DNA from: Oscillospiraceae bacterium
Lineage (GTDB): Bacteria; Bacillota; Clostridia; Oscillospirales; Acutalibacteraceae
Assembly (NCBI GenBank): GCA_015066325.1
Contig: SVOP01000008.1
Location: 1 to 33,859, forward strand
DNA length: 33,859 bases
Direction of reading: 5' to 3'
The notes below the pieces were generated by a model. It was not told the DNA's origin, ran no database searches, and was given only the letters and a program-made list of their open reading frames with translations. Each line of letters begins with the position of its first letter. Positions within the stretch are counted from its first letter, which is position 1. Shown here one piece after another: positions 25,380-33,859 of this stretch. A program made the position numbers and the translations under genes.

Positions 25380-26885
25380 ATGAAAATGACAAAAAAAGTT
25401 ATTTCTGTCATCTGCGTTGTTGCTATGCTTGCAGGCGTACTTTCAACTGTTGGTTATGCCGCACGTGCAGACAGAGATTTCACAATTGTAAACCCCTATG
25501 CAGATGTTGACTGGTCCTGGGACCAATACAAAACCGACCTCCACACTCACACAACTGCATCCGACGGTAGAGACTCACTCAAGGATATGCTCGAAATCAA
25601 CTATAAATATGGTTTTGATGTATATGCAGTTTCTGATCACGGTCTTACCAGCTATTCCTGGACAGAGCAGCAGGTTATTCCCGCTCTTAAGGTTTTCGTT
25701 GATATGAGAAACCCCGGCACAGAAATGGTTGCTCTCAATCCCGAGGGCGGTCTTACATTCGAGGGCGACCGTTACGATGTTGTTACAGAAAATGGTGGAG
25801 ATTATTACTACCAGACATTTGAGGATGGCTCAGTAGGGCAGAAAATGCTCCGTGTTCCTTTTGCTAATGAGCAGAATCCCTCTTCACTCAATAATGCCCA
25901 TGTAAACACATGGTTCGTTGACTATGGTAATGGTCTTCTCGGCGGTACAAGTGACTATGAAACACCTATCAAGGCTGTTGATGAGCTCGGCGGTCTTTCA
26001 GTAATCAATCACCCCGGTGAATATACAAATGCCCGTGATGAAGACTGCACTGCAGATGCTTACGATTACACCGACACAATGTACAAATACTACATTGATA
26101 AATTCACTAATCTTCTCAGAGAATACCCCTCTTGCATGGGTATTGATATGAACAGTAAGGGCGACTCCAGAACCCGTTTCGACAGAAAGCTCTGGGATAT
26201 TCTTCTTATGAACCTTGCTCCCGAGGGAAGAAACGTTCTCGGCATTGCAACCAGTGATGCTCACAGCGTTGATGCAGCATACACAGGCTACACAATGATG
26301 CTTATGCCCGAAAACACAGTTGATAACCTTAAAACTGCAATGAGCACAGGTGCTTTCTTTGCTGCAAGTAAAAAGCTTGGTAACAATGAAGAGCTTAAGG
26401 AAATCTGTAATTACCTTCTTGAAAATGGTGATGAAGAAGCAAAGGCAATCGCAGAGGATGTTCTCGCTCGTCAGGTTGATGATTACGATGCAAAATATGA
26501 AGCTCCTCTCGATATTGAAGCACCTTATGTTGACTCTGTAATCGTTGATGACGCTGAAGACAGAATCACTCTCAACACTACTGACGACCTCTGCATCCGT
26601 TGGATTGCTAACGGCAACACAATTGCATACGGCAATTCCATTGACCTTGATGACTATGCAGCAAACATCGGTAGCTATGTTAGAGCTGAAATCTTCGGTG
26701 TTGGCGGTATCGTTTATACTCAGGCATTCCTTCTTGAATATGACGATGCTCCCATTGATACAACAGAAGAGGATGCTGACTTCAGAGATTTCTGGGAATT
26801 TGCAAGCTTCATCCCCGATAATCTTGTAAGATTCCTCGGTTCTCTTGATATTTTCAGAATCATCTGGGAAGCACTTAATGGCTAA
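25380..26885 (+). CDS. Secreted PHP-domain phosphoesterase-like protein
   Basis: Signal peptide MKMTKKVISVICVVAMLAGVLSTVGYA; KTDLHTHTTASDGRDSL, YAVSDHG, INHPGE, IATSDAHS. Confidence 0.83.
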   Translation: MKMTKKVISVICVVAMLAGVLSTVGYAARADRDFTIVNPYADVDWSWDQYKTDLHTHTTASDGRDSLKDMLEINYKYGFDVYAVSDHGLTSYSWTEQQVIPALKVFVDMRNPGTEMVALNPEGGLTFEGDRYDVVTENGGDYYYQTFEDGSVGQKMLRVPFANEQNPSSLNNAHVNTWFVDYGNGLLGGTSDYETPIKAVDELGGLSVINHPGEYTNARDEDCTADAYDYTDTMYKYYIDKFTNLLREYPSCMGIDMNSKGDSRTRFDRKLWDILLMNLAPEGRNVLGIATSDAHSVDAAYTGYTMMLMPENTVDNLKTAMSTGAFFAASKKLGNNEELKEICNYLLENGDEEAKAIAEDVLARQVDDYDAKYEAPLDIEAPYVDSVIVDDAEDRITLNTTDDLCIRWIANGNTIAYGNSIDLDDYAANIGSYVRAEIFGVGGIVYTQAFLLEYDDAPIDTTEEDADFRDFWEFASFIPDNLVRFLGSLDIFRIIWEALNG

Positions 26886-26891
26886 AAATCA

Positions 26892-26923
26892 AAGCAACTC
26901 GGGGTTACTCCGAGTTGCTTTTT
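26892..26923 (+). terminator. Rho-independent terminator
   Basis: AAGCAACTCGG-GGTTACT-CCGAGTTGCTT then TTT. Confidence 0.85.
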
Positions 26924-26947
26924 AATATTATATTGGGAGTGTTATTT

Positions 26948-28045
26948 ATGAGTAACGAAACAAAAAGAACTTATATACCCTTTAACGAATGGAAAGAACC
27001 CTCAAAGCAAACGGAATATACTGAAAGAACACCGCTTCTCTCATCTGATGGCACACTTCTTGCTAAAGGCTGGGCAAGACATAATGTTTTTGACTACGAG
27101 CGTTCCTTCTCAAAACCCAACAAAAGAAAAAAAGAATGGGATTTCTACCAATTAGGTAACAAGGATTATTCCGTTCAAATCAGTTTTGCAAACATCTCTG
27201 TTGGTGGCTATGCTGCCGCAAAGCTCATTGACATTAAAAACGGCAAGGTTCTTGCAGATGCTTTCGCTCTTTTCTTAGGCGGAGACAACAAATATATTCT
27301 CCCTGCAAGAGGTGATGCACCCAACAGATTTAAAGCAAAGGTTGGCAAAGCAGAGCTTGATTTTGACACAAAAGAAAACAGCAGAACTCTTTACTTTAAA
27401 ATGCCTGTTAAGGGAAAAATGGTTGAATGTAATTTCCAGATGGACATTATGCCCGGTCTTGAAAACATCACAACTGTTCTTCCTTTCCCCGATGCACCTA
27501 CAAAGTACTTTATGACAACAAAGCAGAACTGTATGCCTTGCGGTGGCACCTTCAAATATGGTGACGAGGTCTGGGAATTCAGTAAAGAAAACACCTTCTG
27601 CGCTCTCGACTGGGGCAGAGTTAACACTCCTCACAGAATGGTATGGTACTGGGGTAACGGCTCAACCTATATAACCGATAATGAAGGCAAAAAGCACATC
27701 TTTGGCTTTGAAATTACCTGGGCTATCGGTGATGAAAGCAACGCAACCGAAACCTGCCTTTTCTTTGACGGCAAAGCTCATAAATTCGGCGCTGTTGATG
27801 TTGAAGTTTTCCCGAAGCCCGATAAATATATGGAGCCTTGGAAATTTATTTCCGAGGATGGCAGATTTAACCTTACAATGACCCCCTTCTTTGACCAGCA
27901 CTCCGATATGAATGTTGGTGTTGCAAGAATGCACACCCATCAGGTGCACGGTCTCTGGAACGGTGATGTAACCTTGGATGACGGAACAAAGCTTGAAATT
28001 AAAGATATGTACGCATTCTGCGAATATGTAGAAAACAGATGGTAA
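26948..28045 (+). CDS. DUF2804-like protein
   Basis: CALDWGRVNTPHRMVWYWGNGSTYITDNEGKKHIFGFEITWAIGDESNATETCLFFDGKAHKFG...YMEPWKFISEDGRFNLTMTPF. Start at ATG 26948 after GGGAGTG. Confidence 0.72.
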   Translation: MSNETKRTYIPFNEWKEPSKQTEYTERTPLLSSDGTLLAKGWARHNVFDYERSFSKPNKRKKEWDFYQLGNKDYSVQISFANISVGGYAAAKLIDIKNGKVLADAFALFLGGDNKYILPARGDAPNRFKAKVGKAELDFDTKENSRTLYFKMPVKGKMVECNFQMDIMPGLENITTVLPFPDAPTKYFMTTKQNCMPCGGTFKYGDEVWEFSKENTFCALDWGRVNTPHRMVWYWGNGSTYITDNEGKKHIFGFEITWAIGDESNATETCLFFDGKAHKFGAVDVEVFPKPDKYMEPWKFISEDGRFNLTMTPFFDQHSDMNVGVARMHTHQVHGLWNGDVTLDDGTKLEIKDMYAFCEYVENRW

Positions 28046-28048
28046 AAA

Positions 28049-30280
28049 ATGAAAAAAAGATTATTATCAATCGTACTCGCTATGATTTTAACTACACTTT
28101 GTGTTACCCCTGCATTTGCAGCAGTACCGCAAATACCACCGTACCTTCTCAGTTTTTATACAGATAATATGCTCTTTAAGCAAAAAGATGAGGTTGTTAT
28201 TGCAGGTACGGGTACCGAAAAAAAAGAAATATCTGTTGAGCTTATCAACAGTAAAAAAGAGGTCGTTTCAAGAGCTTCCGAAAAAGTCGATAAAACCGGT
28301 AATTTTGAAGTTTCTTTCACTGCTCCCGAAGGCAGTTATGAAGAATATACCATTATTGTAAAGGAAGCCGGTAAAAAATTTGCAACACTGAAAAATGTTG
28401 TTTTCGGTGAATTGTGGTTGGCTTCAGGGCAAAGCAATATGCAATACCCCTTGGGTCAAGCAAAAATCGCAAGAAAATGGATGGAAGAAAAAAAGCCTCT
28501 CTCCAAAAATCTGAGAGTTCTTATTACTCCTTTTTATCAAGAGCTTGACGGAACTAAAGAAATTCCCTCCTCACCTCTTAAAGATATTCCCGATTCCAAA
28601 TGGATCACCGGCGAAAGTGAAGAAATTTACGGTATGAGTGCGGTAGCATATTTCTTTGCGGATAAGCTTCAAAAAGAAATTGATATGCCCGTTGGTGTTC
28701 TCAATATTTCTTTGGGTGGCACATCAATTGCCTCCTGGCTTTCAAGAGAAGCAATTGACTCTGACAAAAAGGTAAAGGATGACCTTGTAGCCCGTGAAAG
28801 ATATATAGAAAAGGATAAATGGCGTGATGATAACCGAAGCCTTTATCACGATATGACCGTAAACTATAACCTGAGAATTGAAGCACTTAAGCATTTCAGA
28901 CTATCAGGTATGGTTTGGTATCAGGGTGAAACCGATTTAATGTTCGGCTTAACCGATGAGAACTATGCAGCCGCCTTCTCGCTTTTGCAAAAATCCTATA
29001 CAGAGCTTTTCTCTTACAAAAACGGATTATTGCCCATTGTATATACTCAGCTTGTTTCATATAATTATGGTGACAACAATTATTTCCTTAACAGAAACAT
29101 CGCCTTTACCGAAATGCAGAAACAGGAAAAAGACTCCCGTGCGGTAGTTTCTGTTTATGATATACCGATAACATACCTTAAGGAAACAGGCTATATTCAC
29201 CCAGAAAGCAAGAAAGAGGTCGGCGAAAGAATGACCGCTGCCGCATTGGGCCTTGTTTACGGAAAAAGTGATACATACACTATTGCTACACCAAAGAAAA
29301 CAGAAATTAAAGATAGTAGCATCTATGTAACATTCGAAAACATCGGTGACAAGCTCACTTCAAACGGTGAAGTTTTAGAAGGCTTTGCAATATGCGGTTC
29401 AGATGGTATTTATGTTAAGGCGAAGGCAAAAATAATTGATAAAGATACCGTAAGGGTTTGGAGCGATTCCGTTAAAGAACCCAAATCCGCAACCTATGCC
29501 TACTATTTAACTAACGGAAACGCTAATCTTTACTCCTCATTAAATGGTAAAGCTCTTTTCCCTGTTTGCCCCTTTGTTACAGATAAAGCTATCGGTACTC
29601 ATTATTGGGTGGAAAAGCCTTGGGCAGAGTGTGAAAACGAAACCGTTTGGCACAATGAGGATGATACGTATACAGATTACTATCCCACCTGGGATGCGGA
29701 GAATGCAGGTATTGAATTTAATAAAGAGGGCTTCATCGATATAAAAGGCTCTGCTTCCGAATTCTGTGTTAAGCCCGTTCTTACATTTGAAAATGCAAAT
29801 GAAAAGAATAAGGTTTTCAGCTTCAAGGATGTTGATACAGATTACAGCACTTATGGTACCGTAACATTTTCTGTTATCAACAAAGGAACCGAAGACATCA
29901 CCTTTTCCGGCTTGAAGCTATATAAAAGCTCTTTTACGTGGTATTCTGCCGCTGTTTCCGAAACAAAGGGAAATTTTGCGGTAATCCCTGCGGATAATCA
30001 ATGGCACACCATAACCCTTGACCTCAACAGACTTTATTTCAGAGGTAACGACTGCGGTATAGGTTACGGAAACGAAAAGCTCGAGGAGGTAAAGGAAATT
30101 AAATTCTGCTTCACCTCTCCCGAAGGTACCGACGGTAATATCGGCTTGGATTCTATTGAATTCACTGCCTGTGCAACCTCCTCGGAAAAGCATTTTGACC
30201 CCGAAAAAGAAAATGCAGATAACATCTTCGAGAAAATCTCCTGCTTCTTCGTTAGCGGATTGGGAAAAATTCTTAATTAA
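28049..30280 (+). CDS. Secreted sialate O-acetylesterase-like (SGNH/SASA) protein with C-terminal carbohydrate-binding-like region
   Basis: Signal peptide MKKRLLSIVLAMILTTLCVTPAFA; FGELWLASGQSNMQYPL, MPVGVLNISLGGTSIASWLS, GMVWYQGETD. Confidence 0.88.
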   Translation: MKKRLLSIVLAMILTTLCVTPAFAAVPQIPPYLLSFYTDNMLFKQKDEVVIAGTGTEKKEISVELINSKKEVVSRASEKVDKTGNFEVSFTAPEGSYEEYTIIVKEAGKKFATLKNVVFGELWLASGQSNMQYPLGQAKIARKWMEEKKPLSKNLRVLITPFYQELDGTKEIPSSPLKDIPDSKWITGESEEIYGMSAVAYFFADKLQKEIDMPVGVLNISLGGTSIASWLSREAIDSDKKVKDDLVARERYIEKDKWRDDNRSLYHDMTVNYNLRIEALKHFRLSGMVWYQGETDLMFGLTDENYAAAFSLLQKSYTELFSYKNGLLPIVYTQLVSYNYGDNNYFLNRNIAFTEMQKQEKDSRAVVSVYDIPITYLKETGYIHPESKKEVGERMTAAALGLVYGKSDTYTIATPKKTEIKDSSIYVTFENIGDKLTSNGEVLEGFAICGSDGIYVKAKAKIIDKDTVRVWSDSVKEPKSATYAYYLTNGNANLYSSLNGKALFPVCPFVTDKAIGTHYWVEKPWAECENETVWHNEDDTYTDYYPTWDAENAGIEFNKEGFIDIKGSASEFCVKPVLTFENANEKNKVFSFKDVDTDYSTYGTVTFSVINKGTEDITFSGLKLYKSSFTWYSAAVSETKGNFAVIPADNQWHTITLDLNRLYFRGNDCGIGYGNEKLEEVKEIKFCFTSPEGTDGNIGLDSIEFTACATSSEKHFDPEKENADNIFEKISCFFVSGLGKILN

Positions 30281-30292
30281 AACAAATTAAAA

Positions 30293-30338
30293 ATCAGGTG
30301 GTTAAAATTCCTCGAAATTTTAACCACCTGATGTATTT
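30293..30338. terminator. Bidirectional rho-independent terminator between convergent genes
   Basis: ATCAGGTGGTTAAAATT-CCTCGA-AATTTTAACCACCTGAT (30293-30332), 17-bp perfect stem with A/T tracts on both sides. Confidence 0.88.
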
Positions 30339-31205
30339 TTATTCTGCTTTTGCTGCTTTTCTTTCAGCTTTCTTCTTTCTTGTCTTATATGTGTTAAGCT
30401 CTTGAACACATTCATCGGGTAAATCGCAGTCACCAACGGAAACCACCATTTTATTGTAAAGTCCCTTGAAGTTTGAACCGCCTGTTGTAAGAATTTTATT
30501 TTTCTTTGCGTATTTAATAAACTCTGCTTTTTCTTCATCAGAAAGCTCAGGAGAGTAAACCTCAATACCGTCAAGACCTGCAGAAACCAGCTCGTCCACA
30601 AGATTTTTATTTTTGCAACGCTGAGGATTAGCAAGAACTGCTATACCGCCTGCCTCGTGAATTTGCTTGAGAACCTCAAAAATATCTTCATATTCGGGAA
30701 CATTATTAATATTTCCCTCAACATCTGAAGAGAAAAGCTTTTTATAAAGGTCACCGTAAATTCTATCAGTATATCCAACCTCCATAAGAGCCTGCATAAT
30801 ATGAATCTTGAAAATATTGGTTGAACCTGATGCACATTTAACAACAAACTCAGGTGTTATGGGGTAACGCTGAGCCGCTTTGAGCATCATAATATGAGAT
30901 GATTTTTTTCTTATAAGCGAACTGCGACGGCAAAGACCTTCAAGTCTGTCAGGGAAATCGGGCTTATAGCAAAGCATATGTATTTCCTGACCCGTAGTCT
31001 TGTCCGTTCCCGAAAGCTCAACTCCGGGAATAACAGTAACTCCGTGCCTTTCACCGATAACCTTACCTCTTACCGTACCCGCAAGACAGTCGTGGTCGGT
31101 AATGGCAATTGTTGAAATACCGCGTTTTTTAGCAAGTAAAATCAAATCTTCAATACCGAGAGAGCCGTTTGACAATCGAGTATGGCAATGCAAATCCGCT
31201 GACAA
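30339..31205 (-). CDS. Cytosolic PHP-domain phosphoesterase (TrpH-like)
   Basis: ADLHCHTRLSNGSLGIEDLILLAKKRGISTIAITDHDCLAG, GVELSG, GIAVLANPQR, GIEVYSPE. TTG start after AAAGGATGG. Confidence 0.85.
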   Translation of the reverse strand: MSADLHCHTRLSNGSLGIEDLILLAKKRGISTIAITDHDCLAGTVRGKVIGERHGVTVIPGVELSGTDKTTGQEIHMLCYKPDFPDRLEGLCRRSSLIRKKSSHIMMLKAAQRYPITPEFVVKCASGSTNIFKIHIMQALMEVGYTDRIYGDLYKKLFSSDVEGNINNVPEYEDIFEVLKQIHEAGGIAVLANPQRCKNKNLVDELVSAGLDGIEVYSPELSDEEKAEFIKYAKKNKILTTGGSNFKGLYNKMVVSVGDCDLPDECVQELNTYKTRKKKAERKAAKAE

Positions 31206-31443
31206 AAAAATCCATCCTTTCGTACTTCCGCTGATGCGGAATTCATTTCCACATTTACCCTAAATCTATTGATATATCTGCAATCAGGCAAAGCATAAGA
31301 ACCGCTTTTTCATAAAACAGCACATATACCCCGAATATATCAATGGTATTATTTTACACTAATTTTCAAAAAAATGCAAGTAGATTTTCCTTCTCTTTTT
31401 TTGCAAAAAAGAAATATTTTTTACAAATAATAATACATACAGT

Positions 31444-31472
31444 TTGATTTTTTTATATGCGTATGTTATTAT
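31444..31472 (+). promoter_or_regulatory. Predicted sigma-A promoter for mnmA
   Basis: TTGATT (31444-31449), 17 nt, TATTAT (31467-31472). Confidence 0.45.
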
Positions 31473-31503
31473 TTTTAAGCAGACACTAATCAGGAGTATT
31501 TAT

Positions 31504-32538
31504 ATGTCGAAAACAGTTTTTGTAGCCATAAGTGGTGGTGTTGATTCTGCTGCCGCGGCAATAATTTTAAAGGAACGCGGGTACAATGTCCGTGGTGTTA
31601 CCTTGCGCCTCAAACCCCATAATCTTGCAGATAAAGATATTGAAGATGCCAAAGCCGTTGCAGACACGTTGAATATTCCTCTTGACATTCTTGATATGAG
31701 GGAAGAATTCAAAAAGATTACCGATTATTTTTGTACTGAATATCTTGAGGGCAGAACCCCTAACCCCTGTGTAATGTGCAACCCTAATGTTAAATTGGGA
31801 AAGCTTCTGGAATACACTCTTGAGCAAGGCGGTAACCTTTTAGCAACAGGTCACTATGCAAACATCGTAAAAGATGATAAGGGCATTTACTATATAAAAA
31901 GGAACCCGTCAAGCAAGGACCAGAGCTATTTCCTATGCGGTCTTAATCAGCACATTCTCTCTCACGTTATTTTCCCTATTGCAGATTTGTCAAAACCCGA
32001 AATTCGTCAGTTGGCTTGTGAAAACAATATCCCTGTTGCAGATAAAAAGGACAGCCAGGAGGTTTGCTTCATTCCCGATAACGACTATATTTCTTTTATA
32101 GAGCGTGAGTTTAGTCCCAAAGCAACTCCGGGTGATTTTCTTTCTTCAAGCGGTGAAAAATTAGGAACACATTCGGGTATTTATAAATACACTATCGGTC
32201 AAAGAAAAGGCTTGGGTGCATTCGGAAAGCCTATGTATGTGCTTTCAATTGATGCAAAAAGCAATGCTGTAATCATCGGTGATAACAACGAGCTTTTCAA
32301 GGAAGAAATATATATAAAGGATATTAATTTTTTAGCAGGTAAGGCACCAAATAACGAGCTTCAATGCGAGGTTAAAATCCGTTGTGCCGCAAGGCCTGCA
32401 AAAGCAATGCTCACCCTTTCGGGCGATATGGGAAAAATAGTTTTCCAGGAACCCCAAAGAGCTGCCGCACCCGGTCAGACGGCAGCAATTTATATTGATG
32501 ATATTCTTATTGGCGGAGGTACAATATGCAATCCTTAA
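31504..32538 (+). CDS. mnmA: tRNA-specific 2-thiouridylase
   Basis: AISGGVDSAAAA PP-loop, GRTPNPCVMCNPNVKLGKLL, ATGHYANIV, SKDQSYFLCGL, SQEVCFIPD, YTIGQRKGLG. ATG at 31504 preceded by CAGGAG. Confidence 0.93.
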   Translation: MSKTVFVAISGGVDSAAAAIILKERGYNVRGVTLRLKPHNLADKDIEDAKAVADTLNIPLDILDMREEFKKITDYFCTEYLEGRTPNPCVMCNPNVKLGKLLEYTLEQGGNLLATGHYANIVKDDKGIYYIKRNPSSKDQSYFLCGLNQHILSHVIFPIADLSKPEIRQLACENNIPVADKKDSQEVCFIPDNDYISFIEREFSPKATPGDFLSSSGEKLGTHSGIYKYTIGQRKGLGAFGKPMYVLSIDAKSNAVIIGDNNELFKEEIYIKDINFLAGKAPNNELQCEVKIRCAARPAKAMLTLSGDMGKIVFQEPQRAAAPGQTAAIYIDDILIGGGTICNP

Positions 32539-33731
32539 AAATGCTTTATAAAATCGGTAAAGGTCCCTCGAGTTCACATACTATGGGTCCTCAATATGCC
32601 GCAGAATATATTAATGAAAACTATCCCGACGCAGCATTTGTTAAAGTTATTCTTTACGGCTCACTTGCCCTTACCGGAGAAGGTCACGGCACGGATAAGG
32701 TTTTAAAGGAAACTCTTGCTGCCCCTAATGAAATTGTGCTTAACACAGAAGAAAAGGACTTACCCCACCCCAACACTCTTGATTTTGTAATTTTCGATAG
32801 CGATAAAAATGAAATCGAAAAAGTTCGTGCAATGAGTATCGGTGGCGGTGAAATCAGAATAGAGGGCGTTCCTGCAGTTACTGCTCCCGAGGTTTACCCG
32901 CAGAAGAATTTTGACGAAATTAAAGAATACTGCCTTATGCACCATCTTCGTTTAAGCGATTATGTGGCAAATTATGAAGGCGAAGGCATTTTTGTATTCC
33001 TTAAATCAGTCTGGGAGCAAATGAAAATGACAGTCAGAGAAGGTCTTTCCATGGAGGGCATTCTTCCCGGAGGTCTTGAGGTTGAAAGAAAGGCAAAATA
33101 TCTTTATGCTCAACGTCACATGGATGAAACTCCCGAAACCCGTGAAAACAGACTTGTCTGTGCTTATGCTTATGCGGCAAGCGAGCAGAATGCAGGTGGC
33201 GGAACAATCACAACCGCTCCTACCTGCGGTGCATCAGGTGTTCTTCCTGCAGTTCTTTTCTATATGCAGGAGAAAAAAGGTTTTACTGATTTTGAAATCG
33301 CAAAAGCACTTGCAGCGGCAGGTATTGTAGGAAATGTCGTAAAACAGAACGCAAGCATCAGCGGTGCGGAAGCAGGCTGCCAGGCAGAAATCGGCACAGC
33401 TTGTTCAATGGCGGCGGCAGCACTCGCAGAGCTTCATTTTATGGATTTAGACCAGATTGAATATGCCGCAGAAAATGCAATGGAGCATTATCTTGGTCTT
33501 ACCTGCGACCCTGTTTGCGGACTTGTTCAGATACCCTGCATTGAAAGAAATGCAGTTGCGGCAATGAGAGCAATCAACGCTCTTTCACTTGCAAACTTCC
33601 TCACATCAACAAGAAAAGTTAAGTTTGATACCGTTGTTGAAACAATGTATCAGACCGGCAAAGACCTTAAGCATCACTATCGTGAAACAAGTGAAGGCGG
33701 TCTTGCAGTAAATTATCAGGCCTTGGATTGA
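32526..33731 (+). CDS. sdaA: L-serine ammonia-lyase, iron-sulfur-dependent (beta and alpha regions in one chain)
   Basis: IGKGPSSSHTMGPQ; PTCGASGVLPAVLFYMQ; ISGAEAGCQAEIGTACSMAAAALAEL; GLTCDPVCGLVQIPCIERNAVAAMRA. Confidence 0.93.
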   Translation: MQSLKMLYKIGKGPSSSHTMGPQYAAEYINENYPDAAFVKVILYGSLALTGEGHGTDKVLKETLAAPNEIVLNTEEKDLPHPNTLDFVIFDSDKNEIEKVRAMSIGGGEIRIEGVPAVTAPEVYPQKNFDEIKEYCLMHHLRLSDYVANYEGEGIFVFLKSVWEQMKMTVREGLSMEGILPGGLEVERKAKYLYAQRHMDETPETRENRLVCAYAYAASEQNAGGGTITTAPTCGASGVLPAVLFYMQEKKGFTDFEIAKALAAAGIVGNVVKQNASISGAEAGCQAEIGTACSMAAAALAELHFMDLDQIEYAAENAMEHYLGLTCDPVCGLVQIPCIERNAVAAMRAINALSLANFLTSTRKVKFDTVVETMYQTGKDLKHHYRETSEGGLAVNYQALD

Positions 33732-33767
33732 TATTCTCAAACTAAAATATTTTTAGGAGTTGAAAAT

Positions 33768-33859
33768 ATGGCAAAGGAAAACACCGTTTCAACAGAAAAC
33801 GTAAAACAGGAGCATCCCAATAAAATCGGTATCCGCGAGGGTATCGGCTACATGCTGGG
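33768..33859 (+). CDS. 5' end of a further gene, 3'-truncated by the window edge (possibly an MFS/GPH transporter)
   Basis: RBS AGGAGTTG then ATGGCAAAGGAAAACACC...; MAKENTVSTENVKQEHPNKIGIREGIGYMLG. Too short to assign. Confidence 0.5.
   Translation, partial: MAKENTVSTENVKQEHPNKIGIREGIGYML

Overview
The window looks like low-to-mid GC Clostridia DNA (Oscillospiraceae/Lachnospiraceae-like, judged only from gene content and style). From left to right it holds: (1) the 3' part of a GH3 beta-glucosidase; (2) a minus-strand nucleoside-salvage cluster (deoD, deoB, cdd, pyrimidine-nucleoside phosphorylase) followed by a CPBP membrane protease; (3) a spacer dense in hairpins; (4) an ABC exporter; (5) an AgrC/AgrA-like GHKL kinase and LytTR regulator pair with no agrB/agrD in view; (6) a divergent five-gene accessory cassette (lipoprotein, CxxC-rich mini-protein, Sel1-like protein, CYLTxACV protein, zinc-ribbon/PASTA/InlB-repeat surface protein); (7) a stand-alone EctB-type aminotransferase; (8) a long plus-strand glycan locus (propeller-fragment + toroid-like protein, GH38 mannosidase, OadB- and OadG-like Na+ pump subunits, GPH transporter, secreted PHP protein, DUF2804 protein, sialate-O-acetylesterase-like protein); (9) a PHP phosphoesterase, mnmA, sdaA and the start of another gene. 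The least expected signals are short arrays of degenerate 7-bp repeats in several intergenic gaps. The heptamer differs at each locus, and at two loci the arrays form inverted pairs around a core of about 90-120 bp. The second is the LytTR-adjacent accessory cassette, whose predicted promoter is followed immediately by a perfect 21-bp palindrome. No tools were run: product names rest on motif and family recognition by eye.
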